Source: Carya illinoinensis (Eukaryota > Streptophyta > Magnoliopsida > Fagales > Juglandaceae). Taken from it: a stretch of 64,000 nt of DNA. The notes under the pieces were generated by a model. That model made no database searches. It worked only from the letters and a program-made list of their open reading frames with translations, and had not been told where the DNA came from. Shown piece by piece: positions 8,866 to 18,979 of this stretch (the stretch's first letter is position 1; each line of letters begins with the position of its first letter). The stretch is taken from assembly GCF_018687715.1 (NCBI RefSeq), contig NC_056758.1, positions 21,804,501-21,868,500 on the forward strand, written 5' to 3'. The translations under genes and the position numbers were made by a program.

Positions 8866-9687
8866 TCACATGACTTGGACAATTACTGGGAATGTCAATT
8901 TTCACACCAAGAGTACATATCAAATGTAGAGAAGCATCATATTCCCATAAAATACGCAGTTTAAAACCAAGTATCACAAGTAATATAGACGTGCGTGTTT
9001 AAAGCGGTCCTTGCTCAATCAAGAAATTTCAACCGTAAGGCGTGAGTGGGGTTGGGCTGAACATGAAACCATAGGTGCTTGGGAAGCTCATTCAAGACAC
9101 AGAAAGTCAAACCTAATGCTGCTAGGACCTGAATCGTTCTGTTTAAATACTTGTCTCAGTATGTTCAAGAAAACAGAAAACTTATTCTGTTTTTCACCTT
9201 TTTTTTTTTTTTTTTTATATATATATATATAATAACTTCACTTTTTCTTTTCTGTTTGAGATACCATATTTTTGCACAAGCGAACCATGATGAGGTCATC
9301 TAGCCCGTGGTCAATTCTGTATGAAGATAGAGCTTCCTACCACTTTTGATTGCCTCCCCAATAAACTCACAAGTGGTGAAATGTCAATTGACTGAGTTTG
9401 GAGTGAAGTGTGTGCTGCCAGTCACAGATTACACGAGATACTCATGTTCCAAACCTTTGTAAAACATAGATATATGATACAAATCTCAAAAGATACATGC
9501 ACCAAGATTTTAGAATTAACAACCCCACTATTATATAGCGCAATCATGGAGTGCATGTAGGGGCAGCAATCAAAGACAATAAAACTAAACAGCTAACAAA
9601 TGCAACCCAAACATCAACAACAATAAAATAATAAAAAAAATGAAAGTGCATGAAAAACATGTAATGCATGTTATGCATGTTTTAGGC
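8866..9687. other. Non-coding spacer between pol and accessory region
   Basis: No credible gene. It contains a run of 18 T at 9199-9216 followed by a (TA)n tract to about 9231. The plus-strand frame ending there codes for a Phe-rich tail and is an artefact of the tract. The segment next to the pol stop is AT-rich and repetitive in ATG/CATG words (9650-9685). Confidence 0.6.
9199..9232. repeat. Poly-T and (TA)n microsatellite
   Basis: Eighteen T followed by about eight TA steps. On the minus (element) strand this is (TA)n followed by poly-A. Such tracts mutate quickly and can be useful markers. A role in termination is possible but not shown. Confidence 0.9.
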
Positions 9688-12600
9688 TTATGTCAAAGCA
9701 CAAACCCCAATAGCCTTTCTAAGAAGTTCAAACCGAAGCTTATCCAAGGGTTTTGTAAAAAGGTCGGCTAGTTGATGTTCGGTGGGAACATACTCAAGGG
9801 TCACAACCTTCGTTTCCACAAGCTCCCGAATGAGATGGTGCCTAATGTCAATGTGCTTGGTCCTGGACTGTTGAACAGGATTTTTTGAAATGTTAATAGC
9901 ACTGGTATTGTCACAATAGACGCTCATCACTCCTTGGGCAATGCCATAGTCACATAGCATTTGCTTCATCCACAACAATTGCGTGCAACAACTCCCTGCA
10001 GCAATGTATTCAGCTTCAGCCGTAGACATGGAAATTGAGTTTTGTTTCTTACTCATCCAGGCTACCAAGTTCGTCCCCACATAGAAACACCCACCAGAGG
10101 TGCTTTTCCTATCATCTGCATTACCTGCCCAATCAGCATCTGAATAGCCTGCAAGTTCAGTGTTAGAGTCTCTAGAATACCAAATCCCATAGTTAATCGT
10201 CTCATTCACATAACGAAGTATGCGTTTGACAGCTATTAAATGTGATTCTTTTGGATTGGCTTGAAATCTAGCACACACCCCAACACTGAAAGCAATGTCA
10301 GGTCTACTTGCAATGAGATACAGCAAACTCCCAATCATGCTCCTATATAAAGATTGCTCAACATTCTTGCCTGACAGATCAGCTCTTAGCTTAACACTGG
10401 TGCTCATGGGAGTTCTAGCATGGCTCTTGCCATCTAATCCAAATTTTGTGATAAGATCTTTTGCATATTTGGATTGAGATATGAATAACCCATCATTCAA
10501 CTGTTTTACTTGGAGTCCCAAGAAAAAGGTTAATTCACCTACCATGCTCATCTCAAATTCACTCTTCATCTCATCAGCAAACTCAAGAGCCAGAGTGTCA
10601 ATAGAAGATCCAAAAACAATATCATCCACATAAATTTGAGCAATTGTTATGTCTTCTCCAGCTTTTCTGATGAATAATGTCCTATCAACACTTCCTCTCA
10701 AAAACTTGTGGTTCTCCAAATAGGAAGTTAGTCTTTCATACCAAGCTCTGGGAGCCTGTTTTAGGCCATAAAGAGCTTTCTTCAGCCTGTAGACATGACT
10801 AGGATATTTTGGATCCTTGAAACCCTTTGGTTGTTCAACATATACTTCTTCTTGGAGAACTCCATTCAGAAAAGCACTCTTGACGTCCATTTGATAGAGC
10901 TTGAAGCACATATGACAAGCGATGCTCAACAAAATTCGAATTGACTCAAGTCTGGCAACCGGAGCGAAAGTCTCATCGAAGTCTATACCCTCCATCTGGG
11001 CATACCCTTGAGCAACCAGTCTTGCTTTATTTCGCACAATGATTCCATTCTCATCAGACTTGTTCTTGAAAATCCATTTTGTGCCTACCACATTGTGACT
11101 TTCTGGTCTTGGCACCAAATACCACACATCGTTCCTCACAAATTGATTTATTTCATCATGCATAGCATTTAACCAATTCTCGTCACTCAAAGCTTCTTCG
11201 ACCCTTTTTGGCTCAATTTGTGAGATGTAACTTGAGTGAGCCAATTGATTTACCACTTTCCTTCTTAGTCTCATCCCTTCATCTATGTTTCCTATAATAT
11301 TTTCTTGAGGATGATTCAACTTTACTCTTGAAGAAGGTTCCTTTTGGCTTCTTATCTTTTCATTGGATGCGAACTCCAAGTTTTCCCTTACTGCATCACT
11401 ATCTTCTCTTTCAGCTCCACTTGGTAAGTGAGATGGCTCATCTTTATTCAATTTCTCTTCAGGAGCATCATTCACTACCACATTTATGGATTCTATTACA
11501 GTTCTGGTGTGCAGATTGTAGCATCTATACGCACGACTGTTTCTAGAGTATCCAAGAAAAATCCCTTCATCACTTTTGGGGTCAAACTTAGCTAAGTTTT
11601 CCCTGTCTCTCAAAATGTAGCATTGACTTCCAAACACCTTGAAGTACTTCACATTTGGTTTCTTTCCTTTCCACAGTTCATATGGTGTTTTGGAAGTGTT
11701 TGGTCTCGGATAGACTCTATTCACAATATGACATGCCGTGTTCACAGCTTCTCCCCAGAAATGGGTAGGAACATTCTTGCTGTGTATCATGACTCGAGCC
11801 ATTTCTTGAATCACCCGGTTCTTTCTTTCAACCACTCCATTTTGCTGTGGAGTGATAGGGGCAGAAAATTCTTGACTGATGCCCTCTTCATCACAGAAAC
11901 TCTCAAGATTTGAATTATCAAATTCTCTTCCATGATCGCTCCTAATTCTAACTATTACCTTTCCTTGCTCATTTTGAAGCTTCTTGCACAAGATTTTAAT
12001 CACATTAGGAGCTTCAGCTTTCTCTCTCAGAAATTCCACCCATGAATATCTGGTGAAGTCATCCACCATTACTAGTATGTATCTCTTTCCCCCTAGGCTT
12101 TCAGTTCTAGAGGGTCCCATAAGATCTATGTGCAATAACTCCAAAGGTTGTTCAGTTAGGATAGCCGTAGTTTTCTTGTGAGCTGTTCTGACTTGTTTTC
12201 CCAATTGACATGACCCACACACAGGAGTCTCCACTTTACCCAGCTCAGGCAATCCTATCACCATATCTTTCTTGGCAATCTTGGACAGATTTTTATGATT
12301 CACGTGTCCAAGTCTTTGGTGCCACAGGTCTGTTGCCTCACTCTTAGCACTGTTGCAACTATGTTGAAAATTAGGAGTGATGCCATAACAATTGTCAGAT
12401 GTCCTCGTTCCCTGCATCATGCAGTTTCCATCATTATCTGAAACAATGCATTTTTCTTTTGAAAAGCGAACCTCAGCACCATTGTCACACATTTGACTTA
12501 TGCTGAGAAGATTTGCTTTTAATCCATCAACAAACAGTACTTCCCTCAAGACGGGTAGTCCAGGTATATCAATTTCACCTTTTCCAACTATATCAGCTTT

Positions 12601-14820
12601 TCCACCATCTCCAAAAGTTACTGTTCCACACTTGTATTCCTCAACAGTTTTAAACAAACTCCTATCACCTGACATGTGATGCGAGCATCCACTATCAAGG
12701 TACCACACATATGTGTCTCTAGTCTTTAGAGCAATGTGTGCCACATGACATGTGTTTCTTTCTCCAGTTCTGACCCACATCTTTCTAACTTTTGGAGACC
12801 CACCCTTTTTGGTAGTTGACAGTTGGTCTAACTTGACATTCAGCATCTCATTTTGCCTAGTTAAGGCCATCACTTGACTCCAAAGATTCAGATGCCCTCT
12901 TCTTGGTTGTCTATCTCCATTTTTCATGTGATTCTTCCTAAGCTCATAGCAATTTGGTCGGATGTGGCCAGCCCTACCACAATTATGACACACACAGTTT
13001 TCTTTGCTATCTCTTTGTCTCCTGAATGAAGAGGTATACTTAGGAGCAGTTATGAGACGTTTACCCATGTTTGGAGGGTGCACACTTTTGCTTTGAGAAG
13101 GTGTATGTTCATACGTGATGTATCTTTTCAGCTTAAAACACTCCGTTACAACATGACCTGTTTTACCACAGTGGTGACAAATAGGTCTTGCATTTCTAGT
13201 TCTTGGTTTCACATGAGACAGAACACCCATTTGGACATGAGATTTTCCCTTGTCAGATGGGTTAGTCTTTCCATTGACAGCTGATTCACGAACAAACACA
13301 GTCTTCTTCTCATTTTTGTGGGAGACCTTTGAGGTGGTTGCAGTCTCAGATTTTACTGCACCATATCCCAGACCACTCTTGTCACTATGGGGCTTTCCAA
13401 AGCTTAGAATTTCATCCAACTTTTGTTTCCCGCTGGAGAAGGATTTCAGCTTTTCCTTCAACAAGCTTATTTCACTTTCATGAGCTTTTAACTCATCTTC
13501 CAAGCAAACCTTCTTCATTTTAAAGTGATCAGCTAGAACAATGGCATCAGTTAATTTGCCTTGAAGCTCTTCATTTTCTCTTTTAATGAAGTCTATCTCT
13601 TCAATGTGCACTTTGTTGAGTTTCCTCAATTTAACACATTCTTTGTATAACTTCTCATAAACTTCTTGCAGCTCATCTTCATATTCAGATTCATTTCCAG
13701 ACTTGCTCTCATCATCCGACACATTTTCACTGTGTTGACTTTTGCTATCTACCGAGACAGTGAATGCCATGTAATTCAAATTTCTTTTTGGGGAAGAGTT
13801 CCCTGATGAATCACTTGACTCCGATTCACTCTCACTTAGGGATGCAATTTTTGCTCTTTCTTTTGCCTTTTTGTAGTTTGGACATTCCAGGCGAATGTGT
13901 CCAAAACCACGGCATTCATGACACTGCACACTTGACTGACCCTTGTCTCTATTTGTTCTAGTGTGCTTTTCAAAGTTTCTATCCTTGTTCCCTGAACTTG
14001 AGCCTCTGTTGTATCTTTCAAACTTTTTCTTATCTAGGCTCTGATTCTTTTTATTTCTAGCCACAAACATTTTCCTGAATTTCTTAGCATAGAATGCTAT
14101 TTCTTTGTCACTCATAGCCAAATCATCGGATGACTCATCTGACTCCTCTCTAACAGTATTGAGGGCTATGGACTTGTGCTTTCTGTCCATTGGAAGAGTA
14201 TGTTCATATGTTTGGAGGGAGCCCACCAATTCTTCAATTCTCATAGTATCCACATCTTTGCTTTCCTCAATAGCCGTAACCTTAGGACGAAATCTCTCAG
14301 GAAGAGATCTGAGAACTTTTCTCACAACTCTATTCTCAGGAATTCTGTCCCCTAGATTAAAGCGAGAGTTGACGATATCATTTAGTTTTGCATAGAAAGC
14401 ATCAAATGTCTCATCATCCTTCATTCTCAACTCCTCAAAACTGGTGGTCAGCATTTGAAGTTTAGAGTTCTTTACCGCCTTGGTACCTTCATGGGTAACC
14501 TCAAGAATGTCCCATGCCTCTTTGCAATTTTCACACATGGAGATTCTCTTGAACTCCTCCTGGGACACGGCCATGAACATTGCATTCAAGCCTTTGCTAT
14601 TCCAACTACACTCATTGACTTCATCCCTAGAGTAATTTTCCACACTCTTGGGGGTTTGGACTCCTTCAATGACTACAACCGGTTCCTTCCATCCATTTGT
14701 TATGGAAGCCCACACTCGTTCATCCACAGACTTAAGGAAAGCTCTCATTCGAACTTTCCAATACGCATAGTTGCTTCCATCAAAAAATGGTGGAGATGTG
14801 AGTGATTGAGACCTATCCAT
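9688..14820 (-). CDS. gag-pol: Gag-Pol polyprotein of a Sirevirus-type copia retrotransposon, 1710 aa
   Basis: A single uninterrupted frame starting at ATG 14820 ([10 protein letters not shown]), 70 bases inside the 5' LTR. Gag (about 1-690) begins with a copia Gag core ([12 protein letters not shown]2-like region about 90-200). It has three CX2CX4HX4C zinc knuckles (C300-C313, C548-C561, C611-C624) and a charged coiled coil at about 375-462. Protease: DSG at 709-711. Integrase: zinc-binding H834, H839, C868, C871; catalytic D899, D962, E998 with 35 residues between the last two. Reverse transcriptase: D1312 in [11 protein letters not shown] and YVDD at 1397-1400. RNase H: D1563 region (SDADWAG), E1602 and E1604 (STAEAEY), D1637 (YCDNTS), and a C-terminal HIDIRHH and LADLFTKPL signature. 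All expected catalytic residues are present with no stop or frameshift. The protein would be cleaved by its own protease and act in cytoplasmic particles and the nucleus. With Gag and Pol in one frame, no frameshift signal is needed. Confidence 0.97.
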   Translation of the reverse strand: MDRSQSLTSPPFFDGSNYAYWKVRMRAFLKSVDERVWASITNGWKEPVVVIEGVQTPKSVENYSRDEVNECSWNSKGLNAMFMAVSQEEFKRISMCENCKEAWDILEVTHEGTKAVKNSKLQMLTTSFEELRMKDDETFDAFYAKLNDIVNSRFNLGDRIPENRVVRKVLRSLPERFRPKVTAIEESKDVDTMRIEELVGSLQTYEHTLPMDRKHKSIALNTVREESDESSDDLAMSDKEIAFYAKKFRKMFVARNKKNQSLDKKKFERYNRGSSSGNKDRNFEKHTRTNRDKGQSSVQCHECRGFGHIRLECPNYKKAKERAKIASLSESESESSDSSGNSSPKRNLNYMAFTVSVDSKSQHSENVSDDESKSGNESEYEDELQEVYEKLYKECVKLRKLNKVHIEEIDFIKRENEELQGKLTDAIVLADHFKMKKVCLEDELKAHESEISLLKEKLKSFSSGKQKLDEILSFGKPHSDKSGLGYGAVKSETATTSKVSHKNEKKTVFVRESAVNGKTNPSDKGKSHVQMGVLSHVKPRTRNARPICHHCGKTGHVVTECFKLKRYITYEHTPSQSKSVHPPNMGKRLITAPKYTSSFRRQRDSKENCVCHNCGRAGHIRPNCYELRKNHMKNGDRQPRRGHLNLWSQVMALTRQNEMLNVKLDQLSTTKKGGSPKVRKMWVRTGERNTCHVAHIALKTRDTYVWYLDSGCSHHMSGDRSLFKTVEEYKCGTVTFGDGGKADIVGKGEIDIPGLPVLREVLFVDGLKANLLSISQMCDNGAEVRFSKEKCIVSDNDGNCMMQGTRTSDNCYGITPNFQHSCNSAKSEATDLWHQRLGHVNHKNLSKIAKKDMVIGLPELGKVETPVCGSCQLGKQVRTAHKKTTAILTEQPLELLHIDLMGPSRTESLGGKRYILVMVDDFTRYSWVEFLREKAEAPNVIKILCKKLQNEQGKVIVRIRSDHGREFDNSNLESFCDEEGISQEFSAPITPQQNGVVERKNRVIQEMARVMIHSKNVPTHFWGEAVNTACHIVNRVYPRPNTSKTPYELWKGKKPNVKYFKVFGSQCYILRDRENLAKFDPKSDEGIFLGYSRNSRAYRCYNLHTRTVIESINVVVNDAPEEKLNKDEPSHLPSGAEREDSDAVRENLEFASNEKIRSQKEPSSRVKLNHPQENIIGNIDEGMRLRRKVVNQLAHSSYISQIEPKRVEEALSDENWLNAMHDEINQFVRNDVWYLVPRPESHNVVGTKWIFKNKSDENGIIVRNKARLVAQGYAQMEGIDFDETFAPVARLESIRILLSIACHMCFKLYQMDVKSAFLNGVLQEEVYVEQPKGFKDPKYPSHVYRLKKALYGLKQAPRAWYERLTSYLENHKFLRGSVDRTLFIRKAGEDITIAQIYVDDIVFGSSIDTLALEFADEMKSEFEMSMVGELTFFLGLQVKQLNDGLFISQSKYAKDLITKFGLDGKSHARTPMSTSVKLRADLSGKNVEQSLYRSMIGSLLYLIASRPDIAFSVGVCARFQANPKESHLIAVKRILRYVNETINYGIWYSRDSNTELAGYSDADWAGNADDRKSTSGGCFYVGTNLVAWMSKKQNSISMSTAEAEYIAAGSCCTQLLWMKQMLCDYGIAQGVMSVYCDNTSAINISKNPVQQSRTKHIDIRHHLIRELVETKVVTLEYVPTEHQLADLFTKPLDKLRFELLRKAIGVCALT

Positions 14821-14876
14821 TTAAACCACTACAGCAGGATCACACTCAGGAACTAAATCCTAGCGGAGTGAACCCT
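14821..14876 (-). other. Short untranslated segment between primer-binding site and gag ATG
   Basis: About 56 bases with no feature other than the start codon context AAATGGAT at its end (minus strand). The A at position -3 and G at +4 fit a good plant initiation context. Confidence 0.6.
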
Positions 14877-14888
14877 GCTCTGATACCA
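14877..14888 (-). promoter_or_regulatory. Primer-binding site for initiator tRNA-Met
   Basis: Minus-strand TGGTATCAGAGC begins two bases inside the 5' LTR end. It matches the complement of the 3' end of plant initiator tRNA-Met, the usual minus-strand primer for copia elements. Confidence 0.96.
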
Positions 14889-15488
14889 ATTGAAAAAGCA
14901 GTGGTTCTACACAACACTACACCTAGAGGGGGGGTGAATAGGTGTAATCTAATTTTTATGGCCTTTTGAAAATTAATCAAACAAGCAGATAATAAATGAA
15001 ACAAATAACACAAATAATCAACACATGATTTTGTTCACGGAGTGGAAACTCATTTGAAGAACCTCTTCAAAATCTAAAACCACTCCGGGTGTAAGACACC
15101 ACCTCAAATCCACTATAGAAACTTTAGTTTGTTACAACCAATTTAGAACACTCACAAAACCTTTGTAGTAGCTAAACTTGGCTTGCAACACCACGAGTGA
15201 CCCACTCGATCTCTACACGCATGTAGTGTCGGAACTCCGACCTTCCTATAGTTTCCCACGAGAACCTCTCGATCTCCGCATCAACGGCAGCTCCGGACTC
15301 TTCCGGCCAACAAAAATGTCCACTTCAATGGACTCAAGTAAAAGCTGATTTTTGTGTATGTTGTGGTGGAGAAATGTTTTTCCAAGAAAGAATCAATCAA
15401 ATGGGGGAGAGATTGCTCTAAGATGTTCTTGGAGGCCCTTAGGGTTTTTGCTCTGATTCTCCACACATAGAACAGAAGCTAACATGTT

Positions 15489-15498
15489 CTATTTATAG
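15489..15498 (-). promoter_or_regulatory. TATA box of the 5' LTR
   Basis: Minus-strand CTATAAATAG, about 55 bp downstream of the palindromic minisatellite in element orientation. It is the best candidate core promoter for the genomic transcript. The same box is conserved in the other LTR. Confidence 0.78.
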
Positions 15499-15552
15499 TT
15501 CCCATCAAATGAGGCGTTCAAAACCCTACATTGTAAGTGATCTGGAACATTG

Positions 15553-15893
15553 GCTCGAGCGAAGTGTCGAGCGAAGGTCGAGCGCCGAAATCTGCCTGAG
15601 TTCGCTCGAGCGCCATGTCGAGCGAGTATCGAGCGGTCGACTCTGCCTGAGTTCGCTCGAGCTCAGTGTCGAGCGAGGGTCGAGCGACACACTCTGCCTG
15701 GGTTCGCTTGAGCTCAGTGTCGAGCGAGGGTCGAGCGGTTGAATCTGCCTGAGTTCGCTCGAGCTGTATGTCGAGCGATGGTCGAGCGGTTGAATCTGTC
15801 TGAGTTCGCTCGAGCCGTATGTCGAGCGATGGTCGAGCTGTTGAATCTGCCTGAGTTCGCTCGAGCGCTCTGTCGAGCGAGGGTCGAGCGAAG
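15553..15893. repeat. 51-bp U3 minisatellite with CTCGAG palindromes, right LTR
   Basis: The same 51-bp array as in the left LTR, with the extra 12 bp (gtgtcgagcgaa) near 15563. Of about 11 LTR differences counted, about seven fall in or beside this array although it is under a third of the LTR. Several are C/T or G/A at CpG, as expected if it is methylated. Confidence 0.88.
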
Positions 15894-16022
15894 TCGCTTC
15901 TTTTGACCAATCATGAGCACACTTCAAGCCCACTTCAATCCTTCCGCAACAACACTTGTTACAACACCATTTTCCACAGGTTTTCACAAGAATATGCCAA
16001 CACGCTCATTTTTCCCTCAACA

Positions 16023-16027
16023 AGCTT
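16023..16027. other. Target-site duplication, right copy (AGCTT)
   Basis: AGCTT follows the final CA of the right LTR and runs straight into aacgatgcgctagatgg, the expected continuation of the M half-unit. It pairs with 5124-5128. Confidence 0.96.
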
Positions 16028-18979
16028 AACGATGCGCTAGATGGGGAACCTTACGGGAATGTGGCAATTCTTGAAGTTGGGGAAACTAAATTGTAAGCTT
16101 TATGTTTGCTTCAAATCGAAGAATGAAACAAACGATTGGTTTCTTGTTGTAAATTCGTTCAATGCCAGAACTAAACTAGTATGGTAGAGGTGGGGTGGAA
16201 ACGATGATATTACGGATGAGGAAATGGTGTGAATGGCATGGGCTAGGGGCGGACTTGTCGCAATGCACAAGAAGGAGAATTTAGGGCGGATTGACGGTGA
16301 TTTCAGCATTATCCACATGGCCTTTCTTTTATTGACAGGTTTTGGATCCAGCCTAATCTTCTAAGTCAATCTTAGAATGATGAGAAACAAAAAAAGAAAG
16401 TAATAAGATCCGTATAAAAAATGTTATAAAGAACTAAAGAGAAAATTACGCCCAAAACATTGTTGAGAGATTACTAATCTCGTGTAAGTCAATTACTTCC
16501 CTTAATTCAACCTAAAAGGATAACCACGGGTAGATGGGGAACGTTAGAGGCGTGTGGCACTTGTTGGACCTGAGGGAAACTAAATCTAAGGTTTATGTGG
16601 GCATCCAAATCGAGGAATGAATCAATAGACGGGTTTCCTTTTATAAATTGTTCCAGTGCAAGAACTAGACAAGTAAGGTCAAGGTGGGGTGTAAACGATG
16701 AAATTTTCATTCTGAAAATGCTCTAAAAGGCTTCGGCTAGGGGCCAACTTGTCGCAACGGCCATGAAGGATCGCCTTGGTGCCGATTGGCAGTGATTCGA
16801 GCATTATCGACATGGAAGTGTGTCATGTCTTTGATAAAGTCTAATCATCAAATTCAATCTTAGAATGTTGGAAAACGACAAGAAAATCAATATGATCAGA
16901 ATGAGAAAAATGGTTACGAAGAACAGAAAAGGAAATTAAACTCAAAACATTGTTGAGAGATGACTAAATCTTGTGCAACTCGATTACATCCTTTGAATCA
17001 AGCTAAAAGCTTAACAATGCGGTAGATGGGGGGAACCTTATGGGAATGTGGCACTTCTTGAAATTACGGAAACTAAATTGTAAGGTTTATGTTTCCTTCA
17101 ACACGAAGAATGAAACAAAATATTGGTTTCTTGTTTTAAATTCGTTCAATGCCAGAACTGAACTAGTACGGTTGAGGTGGGTTGCAAACGATGACATTCC
17201 GAATGAGGAAATGGTGTGAATGGCATGGGCTAGGGGTGGACTTGTCGCACTGCACAAGAAGGAGAACCTAGCTCGGATTGGCGGTGATTTCAGCATTATT
17301 CACTTGGCCTTTCTCTTATTGAGTGGTTTTGGATCCAGCCTAAGCTTCTAAGTCAATCTTAGAATGATGAGAAACAACAAAGAAAGTAATAAGATCTGTA
17401 TAAAAAATGTTATAAAGAACTAAAAAGAAAATTACGCCCAAAACATTGTTGACAGATTACTAATCTCGAGTAAGTCAATTACTTCCCTTAATTCAACCTA
17501 AAAGGACAACCACGGGTAGATGGGGAACGTTAGAGGCGTGTGGCACATGTTGGACCTGAGGGAAACGAAATCTAAGGTTTATGTGGGCATCCAAATCGAG
17601 GAATGAATCAATAGACGGGTTTCCCTGTGTAAATTGTTTCAGTGCAAGAGCTAGACAAGTAAGGTCAAGGTGGGGTGTAAACGATGAAATTTTCATTGTG
17701 AAAATGCTCTAAAAGGCTTCGGCTAGGGGCCAACTTGTCGCAACGGCCATGAAGGATCGCCTTGGTGCCGATTGGCAGTGATTCGAGCATTATCGACATG
17801 GAAGTGTGTCATGTCATTGATAAAGCCTAATAATCAAATTCAATCTTAGAATGTTGGAAAACGACAAGAAAATCAATATGATCAGAATGAAAAAAATGGT
17901 TACGAAGAACAGATTAGGAAATTAAAATCAAAACATTGTTGAGAGATGACTAAATCTTGCGCAACTCGATTACATCCTTTGAATCAAGCTAAAAGCTTAA
18001 CGATGCGGTAGATGAGGGGAACCTTACGGGAATGTGGCACTTCTTGAAGTTGAGGAAACTAAATTGTAAGGTTTATGTTTCCATCAACTCGAAGAATGAA
18101 ACAAAATATTGGTTTCTTGGTGTAAATTCGTTCAATGCCCGAACTGAACTAGTACGGTTGAGGTGGGGTGCAAACGATGACATTCCGAATGAATAAATGG
18201 TGTGAATGGCATGGGCTTGGGGTGGACTTGTCGCAATGCACAAGAAGGAGAACCTAGCTCGGATTAGCGGTGATTTCAGCATTATTCACATGACCTTTCT
18301 CTTATTGAGTGGTTTTGGATCCAGCCTAAGCTTCTAAGTCAATCTTAGAATGATAAGAAACAACAAAGAAAGTAATAAGATCCGTATAAAAAATGTTATA
18401 AAGAACTAAAAAGAAAATTAGGCCCAAAACATTGTTGAGAGACTACTAATCTTGTGTAAGTCAATTACTTCCCTTATTCAACCTAAAAGGATAAGCACGG
18501 GTAGATGGGGAACGTTAGAGGCGTGTGGCACTTATTGGACCTGAGGGAAACTAAATGTAAGGTTTATGTGGGCATCCAAAGTGAGGAATGAAAGAATAGA
18601 CTGGTTTCCTTGTGTAAATTGGTCCAGTGCAAGAACTAAACAAGTATGGTCAAGGTGAGGTGTAAACGATGAAATTTTCCATATGAAAATGGTCTAAAAC
18701 GCTTCGGCTAGGGGCCAACTTGTCGCAACGGCCATTAAGGATCGCCTTGCTGCCGATTGGCAGTGATTCGAGCATTATCGACATGGGAGTGTGTCATGTC
18801 TTTGATAAAGCCTAATCATCAAATACAAACATAGAATGTTGGAAAACGACAAGAAAATCAGTATGATCAGAATGAAAAAAATGGTTACGAAGAACAAAAA
18901 AGGAAATTCAACTCAAAACATTGTTGAGAGATGACTAATTCTTGTGCAACTCGATTACATCCTTTGAATCAAGCTAAAA
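16023..18979. repeat. Satellite array, diverged arm right of the retroelement
   Basis: Three dimers with M half-units beginning near 16024, 17009 and 17995. The variant combination here (agggcggattgacgg, tttccttttataaattg, cgattacatc-agcttaacaatgcgg, gtcattgataaagcc, cttattcaacc) recurs in the same order at 57.44-60.40 kb. Landmarks match at a constant offset of 41,422 bp. No gene is supported. Confidence 0.93.

Larger units (their letters stand above)
5129..16022 (-). mobile_element. Complete Ty1/copia Sirevirus-type LTR retrotransposon, 10.9 kb
   Basis: The element is bounded by a 5-bp AGCTT duplication, has LTRs beginning TG and ending CA on either strand, and carries gag-pol on the minus strand, so the right LTR is the functional 5' LTR. 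Domain order is Gag, protease, integrase, reverse transcriptase, RNase H, which defines copia. Placement in the Sirevirus (SIRE/Maximus) lineage rests on four points: a long Gag with several zinc knuckles and a coiled coil; an RNase H and reverse transcriptase closely resembling those of SIRE1 and Opie as I know them (for example [12 protein letters not shown] and [16 protein letters not shown]); multiple polypurine tracts; and U3 palindromes upstream of TATA. All parts needed for autonomous transposition appear intact. Satellite phase is unbroken across the insertion, so no target sequence was lost. LTR divergence of about 1 % indicates recent insertion. Confidence 0.97.
14891..16022 (-). repeat. 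Right LTR (functional 5' LTR), 1132 bp
   Basis: A direct repeat of 5129-6248, with TG and CA ends and the AGCTT duplication outside. It carries the TATA box at 15489-15498, so U3 spans about 16022-15465 and transcription should start near 15460 and run leftward through gag-pol. It retains the 12 bp that the other LTR lacks inside the minisatellite. Minus-strand frames of 130-153 codons over the minisatellite start at TTG or GTG and are not genes. Confidence 0.97.

Noticed and set aside
10295..14805. Plus-strand frames of 60-116 codons opposite gag-pol
   Set aside because: They are shadows of the long minus-strand gene, with no recognisable domain. Sirevirus antisense frames have been discussed, but nothing here supports one.
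15281..15466. 61-codon minus-strand frame conserved in both LTRs (also 5519-5704)
   Set aside because: It begins with GTG, not ATG, and is identical in the two LTRs simply because the LTRs are copies.
15518..15987. Minus-strand frames of 130-153 codons with 17-residue repeats over the LTR minisatellite (also at 5756-6213)
   Set aside because: They start at TTG or GTG, lie in U3 upstream of the TATA box, and exist because the 51-bp repeat is a multiple of three.
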